Shown: in pieces, positions 1 through 8,274 of the stretch
How the letters are laid out: each line of letters opens with the position of its first letter
How positions within the stretch are numbered: position 1 is the stretch's first letter
Source: Mucilaginibacter jinjuensis
Lineage (GTDB): Bacteria; Bacteroidota; Bacteroidia; Sphingobacteriales; Sphingobacteriaceae
Reading direction: 5' to 3'
Length of the DNA: 64,000 nucleotides
Assembly (NCBI RefSeq): GCF_028596025.1
Contig: NZ_CP117167.1
Location: forward strand, 2,046,001-2,110,000
Position numbers and translations under genes: made by a program
Notes under the pieces: model-generated
Told to the model about the DNA's origin: nothing
The model's input: only the letters and a program-made list of their open reading frames with translations
Database searches by the model: none

Positions 1-773
1 TTGGTTTAAATATTACCGAAAAGCGTGCCGATGGTTACCACAATCTGGAGACTGTTTTTTATCCTGTAAAGATCAACGATGCGCTGGAGGCAATTACAGC
101 CCCTCAGTTAAATTTTTCTTCTTCGGGGATAAATATACCGGGCGATGGCGCGAACAATCTCTGTATCAAAGCTTATGAGCTCGTTAAATTGGATCATAAC
201 CTTCCGGCGCTTGATATTCACCTTCATAAGCACATCCCGATAGGTGCAGGGCTTGGTGGTGGCTCGGCTGATGCTGCGTTTTTTATTAAATTATTGAATC
301 AGCAATTTGGTTTGAACCTTTCTGTAGAGGCTATGCAAAACTACGCCCGTCAGCTTGGTGCCGACTGTGCTTTCTTCATCGAAAACAAACCGGTATATGC
401 TTTTGAAAAAGGCGACCAGTTTGAACAGGTAGAATTAGACCTGAGCAAATATGTAATTGTATTGGTGATGCCGCCTGTACATGTATCAACCGCGGATGCT
501 TATAGTGGTGTAAAACCAGAGCAGGCTGCCGAATCTTTAAAAGACCTGATCAAGCTCCCGGTAACTGAATGGAAAGATCGCATCAAAAATGATTTCGAAA
601 AATCAGTGACCGGTAAATATCCTTTGATTGGTGAGGTGAAGCAATCCCTTTACGAAGCCGGTGCTTTGTATGCCAGCATGAGCGGGAGCGGGGCTTCTGT
701 GTTTGGTGTTTTTGAAACACTGCCCTCGCTCAAACACCTCGAGGCGGAGAGCAGTGTTTTCTATAACGTTTAA
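1..773 (+). CDS. ispE: 4-diphosphocytidyl-2-C-methyl-D-erythritol kinase, 5' truncated by window edge
   Basis: This GHMP-family kinase phosphorylates CDP-methylerythritol in the cytosolic MEP pathway of isoprenoid synthesis. The reading frame is open from base 3, and the visible start contains NITEKRADGYHNLETVFYP, the typical IspE N-terminal region, so only a few residues are missing. The GHMP ATP-binding loop is clear as PIGAGLGGGSADAAF, and the C-terminal GHMP motif as SMSGSGASVFGVF. The gene converges on the dehydrogenase at 770-1657, and the two stop codons overlap by 4 bases. An internal ATG at 189 is not the true start because conserved sequence lies upstream of it. Confidence 0.95.
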   Translation, partial: GLNITEKRADGYHNLETVFYPVKINDALEAITAPQLNFSSSGINIPGDGANNLCIKAYELVKLDHNLPALDIHLHKHIPIGAGLGGGSADAAFFIKLLNQQFGLNLSVEAMQNYARQLGADCAFFIENKPVYAFEKGDQFEQVELDLSKYVIVLVMPPVHVSTADAYSGVKPEQAAESLKDLIKLPVTEWKDRIKNDFEKSVTGKYPLIGEVKQSLYEAGALYASMSGSGASVFGVFETLPSLKHLEAESSVFYNV

Positions 774-1657
774 ATCCCGGCGTCGTCTGATACACCTCGA
801 CCGAAAGCTTCTGCCCAGTCGCTATCCGTGCGTCCTTTGGCCATTGCCGTAAGCATGCGGTTATGGATCACGCCGGCAAAGGGCATCGGCGTTTTGCTTT
901 GCTGCGAAAGTTTAAACACCAGGCTGGCATCTTTGTAGCCGAGTTCGGTGGTAAAGCCAACCGGTTGGTATTTGTGTTCGGCAATTACTTTTCCATAATT
1001 TTTAAATATCGGTGCATTAAATAATGTGTTGCCAAAAAACTCGGCAACCTTGGTGCGGTCCACACCAAACTTCTCGGCCATGGTATAAGCCTCGGCCATC
1101 ATCTCCATCGAAGCCTGGATCATAAAGTTTCCGCTTAGCTTAACTACGTTTGAATTACTTATGCCTTCGCCAAAATCAACCACACCCTGGCTGATACTTT
1201 CGAGTATAGGCTTAGCTGCTTCCTTAATTTCGGGGTTGCCGGATACACATACCCATAACATTTTTGCCGCCGCAGCTTCCGGTCTACCGAAAACGGGAGA
1301 GGCCAGGTAACGGCTGCCCGACTGTTGATGAAGTTCGGCAAGTGCATCGGCCGTATCCGGGGCAACGGTGCTCATCGAAATATGGATCGCATTTTTAGGG
1401 AAGGTTTTTAAAATGCCTTCTTCGCCCGATACCGTGTCTGTCAGTACTGCATCGTTAGATAAAACGCTCAATAAAAAATCAACACCATCGGCAGCCTCGG
1501 CGGGCGACTGGCATTTGGTGATCGATGCCTGATCGAGCTCGTCGGCTTTGGAGAGTGTGCGGTTATAAACCTGCAGGTGGTAACCTGCAGCTATCAGGTT
1601 TTTGGCAATGGGGGTACCCAGGTTGCCGAGACCAATAAATCCAATCTTAGTTTTCAT
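770..1657 (-). CDS. NAD(P)-dependent oxidoreductase, 3-hydroxyisobutyrate dehydrogenase family
   Basis: This is a beta-hydroxyacid dehydrogenase-like protein (GLYR1/MmsB family) of about 295 residues. It has an N-terminal Rossmann nucleotide-binding motif, IGFIGLGNLGTPIAKNL. A helical C-terminal domain follows, with the family's catalytic lysine region VVKLSGNFMIQASMEMMAEA. I start it at the ATG at 1657 (MKTKIGFIG), because the longer frame reaching 1711 adds 18 residues ahead of the conserved beta strand and runs into the upstream gene. The substrate cannot be read from the sequence. Imine reductases and glyoxylate/succinic-semialdehyde reductases belong to the same family. The upstream neighbour is the small LapA-like membrane protein. 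Confidence 0.85.
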   Translation of the reverse strand: MKTKIGFIGLGNLGTPIAKNLIAAGYHLQVYNRTLSKADELDQASITKCQSPAEAADGVDFLLSVLSNDAVLTDTVSGEEGILKTFPKNAIHISMSTVAPDTADALAELHQQSGSRYLASPVFGRPEAAAAKMLWVCVSGNPEIKEAAKPILESISQGVVDFGEGISNSNVVKLSGNFMIQASMEMMAEAYTMAEKFGVDRTKVAEFFGNTLFNAPIFKNYGKVIAEHKYQPVGFTTELGYKDASLVFKLSQQSKTPMPFAGVIHNRMLTAMAKGRTDSDWAEAFGRGVSDDAGI

Positions 1658-1685
1658 AGTGTATAAATGTTGGGGTAGATAAATG

Positions 1686-1973
1686 TTAGCTGATGTAGTC
1701 GCGGTCCTCATCGCTCAGGGTACCTGCCGGTGGGCGGATGTCTGAACCTTCATCGTTCGAGTAGTCGTAATCCGAGATACGTTTCACCTTGCCCGGTCTT
1801 GCAACCAGGATGCCTAAAATAAATGACACCACCGAGAAGGCTGTTAGCATAACCAGTTTGGACATGTAGATACTTGTAAACAGTATGGTGAATTTTACCT
1901 GCTCGGTGTTTTGCATCATGATAACGGTTAGCAAAACGATTACGATGATGAGCGCTATGGTTGATAATCTCAT
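1686..1973 (-). CDS. LapA-domain small membrane protein
   Basis: This 95-residue protein has two hydrophobic helices, at about residues 5-20 and 38-60, and a polar acidic C-terminal tail (SNDEGSDIRPPAGTLSDEDRD). The first helix is followed by MMQNTEQVKFTILF, the pattern of the LapA/DUF1049 family: a helix, an NxxxVxxxF beta turn and a second helix. In Escherichia coli LapA and LapB act in lipopolysaccharide assembly control, but no LapB partner lies here. The function in this organism is therefore unknown. It is encoded just upstream of the dehydrogenase and may be co-transcribed with it (28-base gap). Confidence 0.7.
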   Translation of the reverse strand: MRLSTIALIIVIVLLTVIMMQNTEQVKFTILFTSIYMSKLVMLTAFSVVSFILGILVARPGKVKRISDYDYSNDEGSDIRPPAGTLSDEDRDYIS

Positions 1974-2603
1974 GATGATGTTTTATTGTCTTACTAATAT
2001 CAGTTTTTTTTCTAACCTGCAAAAAGGGCATTTTGTTAGCACATCGGTATTTTAATGATACGTGGGGGAGTGCGATATAGTGTAGCAAATTCTGGCATAG
2101 TTATCGTATTGTTTCTTTGTAGTTAAAACTGTTCTTTCGCTACAGTACTCATAAATCATTGTTTTGCGCGAAATTTTTGAGTTTTTGATCCGTTTTAATT
2201 CACTCCTGATTGATCGTTCAATACACCATCTGTTTGGGTTTCTTTAAAATTTACGATTCGTAAATTTACTTGATATAAACATATTTATATATCTGATAAT
2301 AAGTTTATTAAATGTAATATATGTTTGATAAATAATACAATGCTAAAATATTTAGTTTTGATATTCTTTGTTAAGTATTTTAACTTCAATCGTAGCTTTT
2401 TTTAATTAAAATAAACATTTGATTTATAATTATTTATGTTAAAATATTAACTTCTGATTTTATACCAAATAATTGAAATTTGCTGTGTTTATAAATAGAA
2501 TTTAGCCTCTTTTGGTAGGATAGACATACGCTTTAATAATACACTAAGCTATTTTTGGATAATGGCTTATTGGTGAACGAATGCTTAAAAGTGCCGATAA
2601 ATG
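1974..2603. other. AT-rich gene-free stretch with one perfect palindrome
   Basis: About 630 bases without a credible gene lie between the start of the LapA-like gene and the terminator of the DMT exporter. The part from about 2,230 to 2,540 is visibly poorer in G and C than its surroundings. It holds a perfect 21-base palindrome at 2247-2267, described separately. Reading frames crossing 1750-2088 lack any recognisable protein pattern and run antisense or out of frame to the LapA-like gene. I see no RNA gene. Confidence 0.6.
2247..2267. promoter_or_regulatory. Perfect 21-base palindrome, operator-like
   Basis: The sequence reads AAATTTACGA, a central T, then TCGTAAATTT, so the arms are perfect 10-base inverted repeats. 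It lies in non-coding AT-rich DNA about 270 bases upstream of the LapA-like gene and far from any other start codon. The shape resembles a homodimeric repressor operator of TetR type. No T-run follows, so it is not an obvious terminator. The cognate regulator is unknown. Confidence 0.35.
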
Positions 2604-2636
2604 AAAAAGCCTCAATTGTTATAATTGAGGCTTTTT
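2604..2636. terminator. Bidirectional intrinsic terminator
   Basis: A 14-base inverted repeat, AAAAAGCCTCAATT / AATTGAGGCTTTTT, with a 5-base loop sits 42 bases beyond the stop of the DMT exporter. The T-run is present on either strand. It most likely ends the leftward lptF/G-like to exporter transcript. Confidence 0.8.
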
Positions 2637-2678
2637 AACAACAAGTTAAATGGAAAGTGTATTGATTGAAGGGCTTAT

Positions 2679-3584
2679 TTAGCGCGAACGGTACTTGCCG
2701 ATTTGCGTTTGTGCAAACGGAAACAGGAAAACGGTAGAGAGGATAATCATCGCCCCGATCCAGAAACCGGTGGTCATGAGCTTCATTTCACCAAAGAAAA
2801 GGAAGCTCATAATGATACCATAAACAGGCTCGAGGTTGGTGATGAGGGCAACCTTGAAAGCCGAAAACTCGCGCATTACAGATACCCCGGCAACGTAAGC
2901 AAGCGAGGTACAAACGGTACCCAGGATAAGCAAGTAGCCAAGATCTGAGTTGCCGGGCAGTGTGAAATTGTTGAACCCGCCGGTAGCCAGCATGAAAATA
3001 CTGATCCAGCAGAAGGCGCCAACCAGTTCGTAAAAGGCAATGATAGGGGCTTCAAGTTTCTTAACATGTTTGCTGTTGATGATAGAAAACAGGCTTGCAC
3101 ATACCGCACTAAGCAGGCCCATAATGATACCCTTAGTGTAGTGTGTTTCGAATTTGAAAACCAGAACAATGCCGGTGATGATCAATAAGCCGGCTGCAAT
3201 TTCCAGTTTTGAGGTTTTCTTTTTGTAAAAGATAGGCTCGAAAATGGCCGTAAATAAGGTGATGGACGATAGGCAAACCAGGGATACAGATACTGTTGAG
3301 GCCTTGATAGAACCAAAGAAAAGGATCCAATGCCCACCCACCAAAGCGCCGGTAAGCGCCAGTTGTACCAGCGTTTTACGATCGACCTTAAAGACTGTTT
3401 TGTTGAATTTGAAGTAGAGAAAGAGGGTGCTGAAGGCGATTAAAACCCGGTACCAGACCAGGTCGATAGCGCTGATGTGGATGAGTTTACCGAGTATGCC
3501 GGTAAAGCCCCAGATAAAAACTGTGAAATGCAGGATAAGCAAATTCTTGTTTATACCTGCATTTTGTTGTACGGTTGGTTGCAT
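2679..3584 (-). CDS. EamA/DMT superfamily transporter
   Basis: This inner-membrane protein of 301 residues contains two EamA repeats and about ten predicted membrane helices. It starts HFTVFIWGFTGILGKLI, the typical first helix of drug/metabolite transporters. The second repeat begins near residue 155 (GIIMGLLSAVCASLFSIINS). Such proteins export amino acids, metabolites or drugs, and the substrate cannot be inferred. Its start codon overlaps the stop of the upstream LptF/G-type permease by one base (TAATG), which suggests a shared transcript and translational coupling. A strong hairpin terminator follows. Confidence 0.85.
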   Translation of the reverse strand: MQPTVQQNAGINKNLLILHFTVFIWGFTGILGKLIHISAIDLVWYRVLIAFSTLFLYFKFNKTVFKVDRKTLVQLALTGALVGGHWILFFGSIKASTVSVSLVCLSSITLFTAIFEPIFYKKKTSKLEIAAGLLIITGIVLVFKFETHYTKGIIMGLLSAVCASLFSIINSKHVKKLEAPIIAFYELVGAFCWISIFMLATGGFNNFTLPGNSDLGYLLILGTVCTSLAYVAGVSVMREFSAFKVALITNLEPVYGIIMSFLFFGEMKLMTTGFWIGAMIILSTVFLFPFAQTQIGKYRSR

Positions 3585-4681
3585 TATTTTGGTGCTTTGC
3601 GCAGCAAATAGTACCCCAGGGCACCAAAGCTTACGTTAGGGATAAACACAGCAATTAGCGGTGGAAATCCTCCTTTGGTAGAAAACACGGTAGCAAATCG
3701 GTCTACAATGATATAGGCAAAACATAAAAATATACCTATACCTAATGGCAGGCCAATGCCCCCGCGCACCTTGCGTGAGGATATAGAAACACCGATAAGG
3801 GTGAGTACATACGATGATAGGGGGTACACAAAACGGCGGTATTTCTCAAACAGCATGTCTGTTAAAACACCCGTTCCGCGGATTTTTTCGCGGTCTATGT
3901 TCTTGTTAAGCTCGGTCATTGACATGGCCCGGTACACGTTATCGTGAATTTGAAAGTCTTCGGGGCGCATATCAAGGATAGTATCTTTCTTAAAGCCACT
4001 TAACAGCTTCTCATGCAGTCCGTTAACGCGGCGCACGCTGTAATCCTGTAAAGTCCAGAAATGTTTAAGCGAATCGTAGCTAATACGGTTTGCCATCAGC
4101 TTTTCTTTCATCTCGTCGCCGTTAAACTTCTCTAAAACAAAGTTATAGCCAACATGCTCGGTGGGGTTAAACTCCTGCAGGTATACATAAGTTCCTTTGT
4201 TAAGCTGCATGTGTACCTCGCTTTTGCTTGGGTCAACCTCGTTAAAGTATACGTTTTCGAAGGTTACATCCAGCTTATTAGTAAAGGGGATCAGGAAAAT
4301 ATTAGCGAAAAAGAATACGATGAATATTAAAGACGCTGATACAAAGTAAGGCCTTAAAAAGCGGTTAAAACTGGCCTTGCCGCTTAGTATGGGCACAATC
4401 TCGGTTTGGTTAGCCATTTTTGCGGTAAAGAAAATTACCGCCAGGAAGTTAATGAGTGGCAGCAGCAGGTTGGTGTAAAATGGCAAATAGCCCGCATAGT
4501 ACTGAAATACGATAGCGTGAAGCGGAGCATTGTGCTTCAAAAAGTTATCCAGGTGCTCAGAAACGTCAAAAACAACGATGATCACCATAAAAAGCACAAT
4601 TGTAAATACAAAAGTGCCCAGGTATTTACGGATAATATACCAGTCGATAACCTTCAGATAACGGTCTAATAACCACTTCAT
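3584..4681 (-). CDS. LptF/LptG family lipopolysaccharide export permease
   Basis: This 365-residue protein matches the YjgP/YjgQ layout. Membrane helices lie at about residues 18-35 (TFVFTIVLFMVIIVVF) and 55-120, then a periplasmic beta-jellyroll from about 130 to 255, then three C-terminal helices after about 270. In the Lpt system, LptF and LptG form the transmembrane part of the LptB2FG extractor that loads lipopolysaccharide onto the periplasmic bridge. Bacteroidota usually encode two such genes at separate sites, and which one this is cannot be settled here. It is 4 bases downstream of tgt, so tgt, this gene and the exporter probably form one leftward operon. Confidence 0.85.
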   Translation of the reverse strand: MKWLLDRYLKVIDWYIIRKYLGTFVFTIVLFMVIIVVFDVSEHLDNFLKHNAPLHAIVFQYYAGYLPFYTNLLLPLINFLAVIFFTAKMANQTEIVPILSGKASFNRFLRPYFVSASLIFIVFFFANIFLIPFTNKLDVTFENVYFNEVDPSKSEVHMQLNKGTYVYLQEFNPTEHVGYNFVLEKFNGDEMKEKLMANRISYDSLKHFWTLQDYSVRRVNGLHEKLLSGFKKDTILDMRPEDFQIHDNVYRAMSMTELNKNIDREKIRGTGVLTDMLFEKYRRFVYPLSSYVLTLIGVSISSRKVRGGIGLPLGIGIFLCFAYIIVDRFATVFSTKGGFPPLIAVFIPNVSFGALGYYLLRKAPK

Positions 4682-4685
4682 ATAA

Positions 4686-5816
4686 TTATAATCTTTGTGC
4701 TAAGCGCTTAACCATGATGTTTTTCCAATCATAAAACTCGCCCGAAATAATTTTTTCGCGGGCGGTTGTAACCAGCCATAAATAAAAATGCAAGTTATGC
4801 AAAGTGGCTATCTGTGCGCCAAGTATTTCCTTTGCAGCCATTAAATGGCGTAAGTAAGCCTTGCTGTACTCTCTGTCAGACCATAGATCGCTATCTGCTT
4901 CAATTGGCGAAAAATCATTTTTCCACTTCTCATTGCGCATATTCAGGATCCCGTCTTTAGTAAACAGCATGCCGTTACGTGCATTGCGGGTAGGCATTAC
5001 ACAATCAAACATATCTACACCTAAAGCAATGTTTTCCAAAATATTAACCGGGGTACCTACGCCCATTAAATAACGTGGTTTTTCCTTCGGTAATATATCG
5101 CACACTAATTCGGTCATGGCGTACATTTCTTCAGCCGGTTCGCCTACAGAAAGGCCGCCAATAGCATTCCCTTCGCGCTCGAAAGAAGCAATAACTTCTG
5201 CTGATTTTACCCTAAGATCTTTATAAACAGATCCTTGCACAATAGGGAAGAAGCTTTGGCTGTAGCCATATTTAGGTTCGGTGGTATCAAAACGGTCGCA
5301 GCAGCGTTTAAGCCAGCGGTGCGTCATGTCGATAGAGCGGCGTGCGTAATTGTATTCACAAGGGTAGGGCGTGCATTCATCAAAGGCCATAATAATATCA
5401 CCGCCAATGGTACGCTGGATGTCGATGGCATTCTCAGGAGTAAACAAATGTTTCGATCCGTCGATATGCGAGCGAAAGGTTACGCCTTCCTCCTTAATTT
5501 TGCGAACTTCCGACAGGGAATACACCTGGTAACCGCCGCTATCAGTCAATATTGGGCGGTCCCAGCCGATTAATTTATGCAGTCCGCCTGCCTTTTCAAG
5601 CGTATCCAGGCCGGGGCGCAGGTACAAATGATAGGTGTTGCCTAAAATGATCTGTGCTTTTATGTCATCCCTTAATTCGTGCTGATGAACTGCCTTTACT
5701 GTGCCCGCAGTGCCTACAGGCATAAATATGGGCGTTTTTATGGTTCCGTGATCGGTGGTTATCTCGCCTGCACGGGCTTTTGATAACGGATCTTGAGCTG
5801 TTAAATTAAATTTCAT
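4686..5816 (-). CDS. tgt: Queuine/preQ1 tRNA-guanine transglycosylase, zinc cysteines absent
   Basis: Tgt replaces guanine-34 with the queuosine precursor in tRNAs for Asp, Asn, His and Tyr. The catalytic sites are present: TDSGGYQ (Asp92), GGLSVGEP, and MFDCVMPTRNARNG with the nucleophile Asp271. The length, 376 residues, is normal. The C-terminal zinc site of the bacterial enzyme (CxCxxC followed by a distant His) is changed. The cysteine stretch reads ADSDLWSDREYS (about residues 307-318), with no cysteine, while the later His340 in ATLHNL is kept. From memory, related Bacteroidota enzymes look similar, so this is probably a lineage feature rather than damage. It is the first gene of a leftward operon. 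Confidence 0.95.
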   Translation of the reverse strand: MKFNLTAQDPLSKARAGEITTDHGTIKTPIFMPVGTAGTVKAVHQHELRDDIKAQIILGNTYHLYLRPGLDTLEKAGGLHKLIGWDRPILTDSGGYQVYSLSEVRKIKEEGVTFRSHIDGSKHLFTPENAIDIQRTIGGDIIMAFDECTPYPCEYNYARRSIDMTHRWLKRCCDRFDTTEPKYGYSQSFFPIVQGSVYKDLRVKSAEVIASFEREGNAIGGLSVGEPAEEMYAMTELVCDILPKEKPRYLMGVGTPVNILENIALGVDMFDCVMPTRNARNGMLFTKDGILNMRNEKWKNDFSPIEADSDLWSDREYSKAYLRHLMAAKEILGAQIATLHNLHFYLWLVTTAREKIISGEFYDWKNIMVKRLAQRL

Positions 5817-5933
5817 TATAAGGTTACAAAAATAACATTTTCAGCCTTTTAATCGGGTATCATTAATTTTCACTTCCGCGGGATTATATTCGCGCTTTTT
5901 TAACATTTTTGCGCATATTTTTCTTTTCTCATT

Positions 5934-7055
5934 TTGGACTTACAAATACAAGAGGTTTTATTAGGGTTGCTGGGCATCTGTTTTATCATTCAGATGGTCT
6001 ACCTGTTGGCCTATCAAAATAAATTAAATGCTTATAACCCGCTCACAGAGTTGCCAGAGGCTGTTATTCCGGTTTCGGTTGTTATAAGCGCACGCAATGA
6101 GATCGAAAATTTAACCCAAAATCTGCCTGCCATTTTAAACCAGAACTATCCGGATTTTGAGGTTATTGTGGTGAACGACTGCTCGTTTGATGGTTCGGCC
6201 CAGTTGCTCGAAGAGCTTGAGGCCCAATATCCGCGCCTTAAAGTGGTTACCGTTACCGAGACCCGTAAATTTAAAACCGGCAAAAAGTTTGCATTAACCA
6301 TGGGCATAAAAGCTGCAAAAAACGATTGCTTGCTGTTTACAGATGCTGATTGTGTACCTGCTTCTGATAACTGGATCGCTTTTATGGCCGCCAACTTCGC
6401 CAATCCTGAAACGCAAATTGTATTGGGATATTCGCCATATTATAGAAAAAGAGGGCTTTTAAACTCATTGATCAGGTTCGAAACCATTAAAACCGCGATT
6501 AATTACCTTTCTGCAGCTATGCGCGGCAATGCTTATATGGGGGTGGGGCGCAACCTTGCTTACCGTAAGGAGCTATTTTTCAGTGTAAAAGGCTTTGCGT
6601 CGCACATGCACATCATGTCGGGCGATGACGATCTGTTTGTTAATCAAAACGCTACACCAGCCAATACTGTAATAGAATTACACCAGGATTCATTCATTTT
6701 TAGCGAACCTAAAACAAGTTTTGGTGCCTGGGGCAGGCAAAAACGCCGCCATGCGGGTGCCGGTAAGCTGTACAAAGCCAAACATAAACGCATGTTGGCC
6801 ACCGATGCTGTAAGCGGATTGTTATTTTACCTGTTGTTTTTCAGTTGCTTAGCTGCCGAGCCGGCCATGTATATTGCAGTCAGTTTATTCATTGTGCGTT
6901 GGTTGGCACAGATATTGGTTTATAAAAAACAATTTACTACTTTACAAGGTAAAGATTTTATATGGTACATACCCATAGCCGACACCCTGTACTATTTGTA
7001 TCTGAATATTTTTGGTTTGGTTGGCACATTAAAAAAAACTAACCAGTGGAAGTAA
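5934..7055 (+). CDS. Membrane-associated family 2 glycosyltransferase
   Basis: This 373-residue protein has an N-terminal membrane helix at about residues 6-24. A GT-A catalytic domain follows, beginning PVSVVISARNEIENL, with VIVVNDCSFDGS and the metal-binding FTDADC motif. The QxxRW-like position reads GRQKRRH, and two or three C-terminal membrane helices follow. It probably transfers a sugar to a lipid or surface glycan from the cytosolic face of the inner membrane. The start is a TTG, because no ATG occurs before residue 21 and the first helix would be lost otherwise. The last 10 bases overlap the sigma factor gene, so it heads a three-gene operon with the sigma factor and rsmG. Confidence 0.85.
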   Translation: MDLQIQEVLLGLLGICFIIQMVYLLAYQNKLNAYNPLTELPEAVIPVSVVISARNEIENLTQNLPAILNQNYPDFEVIVVNDCSFDGSAQLLEELEAQYPRLKVVTVTETRKFKTGKKFALTMGIKAAKNDCLLFTDADCVPASDNWIAFMAANFANPETQIVLGYSPYYRKRGLLNSLIRFETIKTAINYLSAAMRGNAYMGVGRNLAYRKELFFSVKGFASHMHIMSGDDDLFVNQNATPANTVIELHQDSFIFSEPKTSFGAWGRQKRRHAGAGKLYKAKHKRMLATDAVSGLLFYLLFFSCLAAEPAMYIAVSLFIVRWLAQILVYKKQFTTLQGKDFIWYIPIADTLYYLYLNIFGLVGTLKKTNQWK

Positions 7056-7654
7056 ATAACAGTCATTTCACCGAAAACGCAAAGAACGATTTTCAGCTCG
7101 TAGTTAAAGCACGGGAGGGGGACCAGAAGGCTTATGCCAGTTTAATGCAGCGCTATAAGGATTCGATCTACTTTATGGCGCTTAAAATGGTTAATAATAA
7201 GGAAGATGCGATGGATCTCACCGTTGAAACCTTTGCCAAAGCGTTTGATAAACTGGACAAGTACCAGCCCGATTTTGCCTTCAGTACTTGGCTTTTCAGG
7301 GTGGCCACTAATAATTGCATCGATTTTATCCGTAAGAAAAAACTCAATACCATGTCGTTACACGGGATGGTGGACGATGACGGTGATGAGCGCCCGATGC
7401 AGATTAAAACCGACGACCTGAATCCCGAAGAGTTTTCGATCAAAAAACAACAAACCCAGGAGCTTAAAGCACTGGTAGAGAGCTTGCCGCAACGTTACCG
7501 CAACCTCATTACCCTACGCTATTTTGATGAACTGAGTTACGAAGAAATATCAACCCAGCTAAGCTTACCGCTTGGCACCGTTAAAGCACAGCTTTTCAGG
7601 GCTAAATACCTGTTAGGCAATATTATAAACCGCAGAAACAGAAATGACATCTGA
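7046..7654 (+). CDS. RNA polymerase sigma factor, ECF/sigma-70 family
   Basis: This 202-residue protein has a region 2 fold at about residues 22-95 (YKDSIYFMALKMVNNKEDAMDLTVETFAKAF, with FSTWLFRVATNNCID). Region 4 is at about 145-195 (LPQRYRNLITLRYF, YEEISTQLSLPLGTVKAQLFRAK). It would direct RNA polymerase to a specific promoter set. The start is a GTG overlapping the glycosyltransferase end by 10 bases. No anti-sigma gene lies on either side, which is unusual for ECF factors. The fixed position between a glycosyltransferase and rsmG suggests a housekeeping-type ECF without a FecR partner, as is common in this phylum. Confidence 0.9.
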   Translation: MEVNNSHFTENAKNDFQLVVKAREGDQKAYASLMQRYKDSIYFMALKMVNNKEDAMDLTVETFAKAFDKLDKYQPDFAFSTWLFRVATNNCIDFIRKKKLNTMSLHGMVDDDGDERPMQIKTDDLNPEEFSIKKQQTQELKALVESLPQRYRNLITLRYFDELSYEEISTQLSLPLGTVKAQLFRAKYLLGNIINRRNRNDI

Positions 7655-8270
7655 TTTAATTTTCCAGTATTTTCCTGATTTAACCCCGGTACAAAAGGAG
7701 CAATTTTCGCAATTGCAAGGTTTGTATGAGCACTGGAACAGCCAGATCAATGTGATTTCGCGTAAAGATATCGATCAACTGTACGAGCGCCATGTATTAC
7801 ACTCTTTAGGCATCGCCAAGGTAGTCAGGTTTTTACCTGGCGAATCTGTGCTCGATGTGGGTACAGGAGGGGGCTTCCCGGGTATCCCGTTAGCTATCCT
7901 TTTTCCGGAGACTCAATTCTATCTTGTCGATTCAATCGGTAAAAAGATAAAAGTAGTGCAGGAAGTATCCAACGCACTTGGCCTCAATAATTTACGTGCT
8001 GCACACATGCGTGCCGAGCAGTTTGAGGATCAGTTTAATTTTGTGGTTTCGCGCGCTGTAACGCGGTTAAAGGACTTTTATCCCTGGGTGAAGGATAAGT
8101 TTAAAAAGGAATCTAAAAATACCATACCAAACGGGATCCTGTACCTCAAAGGGGGAGACCTGGTTGAAGAGATAGCAGAATCGCGCCTGGCGGTTAAACG
8201 CTACGATTTAAAGAACTACTTTCCCGGCGAGTTCTTCGAAACTAAGCAGGTGATCTACGTTAAAGGTTAA
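7644..8270 (+). CDS. rsmG: 16S rRNA (guanine-527-N7)-methyltransferase RsmG (GidB)
   Basis: RsmG methylates G527 of 16S rRNA using S-adenosylmethionine, and its loss gives low-level streptomycin resistance in several bacteria. The SAM-binding motif is VLDVGTGGGFPGIPLAILFP at about residues 69-88. It is preceded by YERHVLHSLGIAK and followed by VVSRAVTRLKDFYPW, all conserved in the family. The length of 208 residues is normal. The ATG overlaps the sigma factor gene by 11 bases. It converges on the frameshifted TonB-like gene with only 4 bases between the stops and no terminator visible. Confidence 0.95.
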   Translation: MTSDLIFQYFPDLTPVQKEQFSQLQGLYEHWNSQINVISRKDIDQLYERHVLHSLGIAKVVRFLPGESVLDVGTGGGFPGIPLAILFPETQFYLVDSIGKKIKVVQEVSNALGLNNLRAAHMRAEQFEDQFNFVVSRAVTRLKDFYPWVKDKFKKESKNTIPNGILYLKGGDLVEEIAESRLAVKRYDLKNYFPGEFFETKQVIYVKG

Positions 8271-8274
8271 TACC

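Noticed and set aside
1750..2088. 112-residue frame overlapping the LapA-like gene
   Set aside because: It shares the strand but not the frame of a protein with a good family match, and its composition is His/Arg-rich without pattern.
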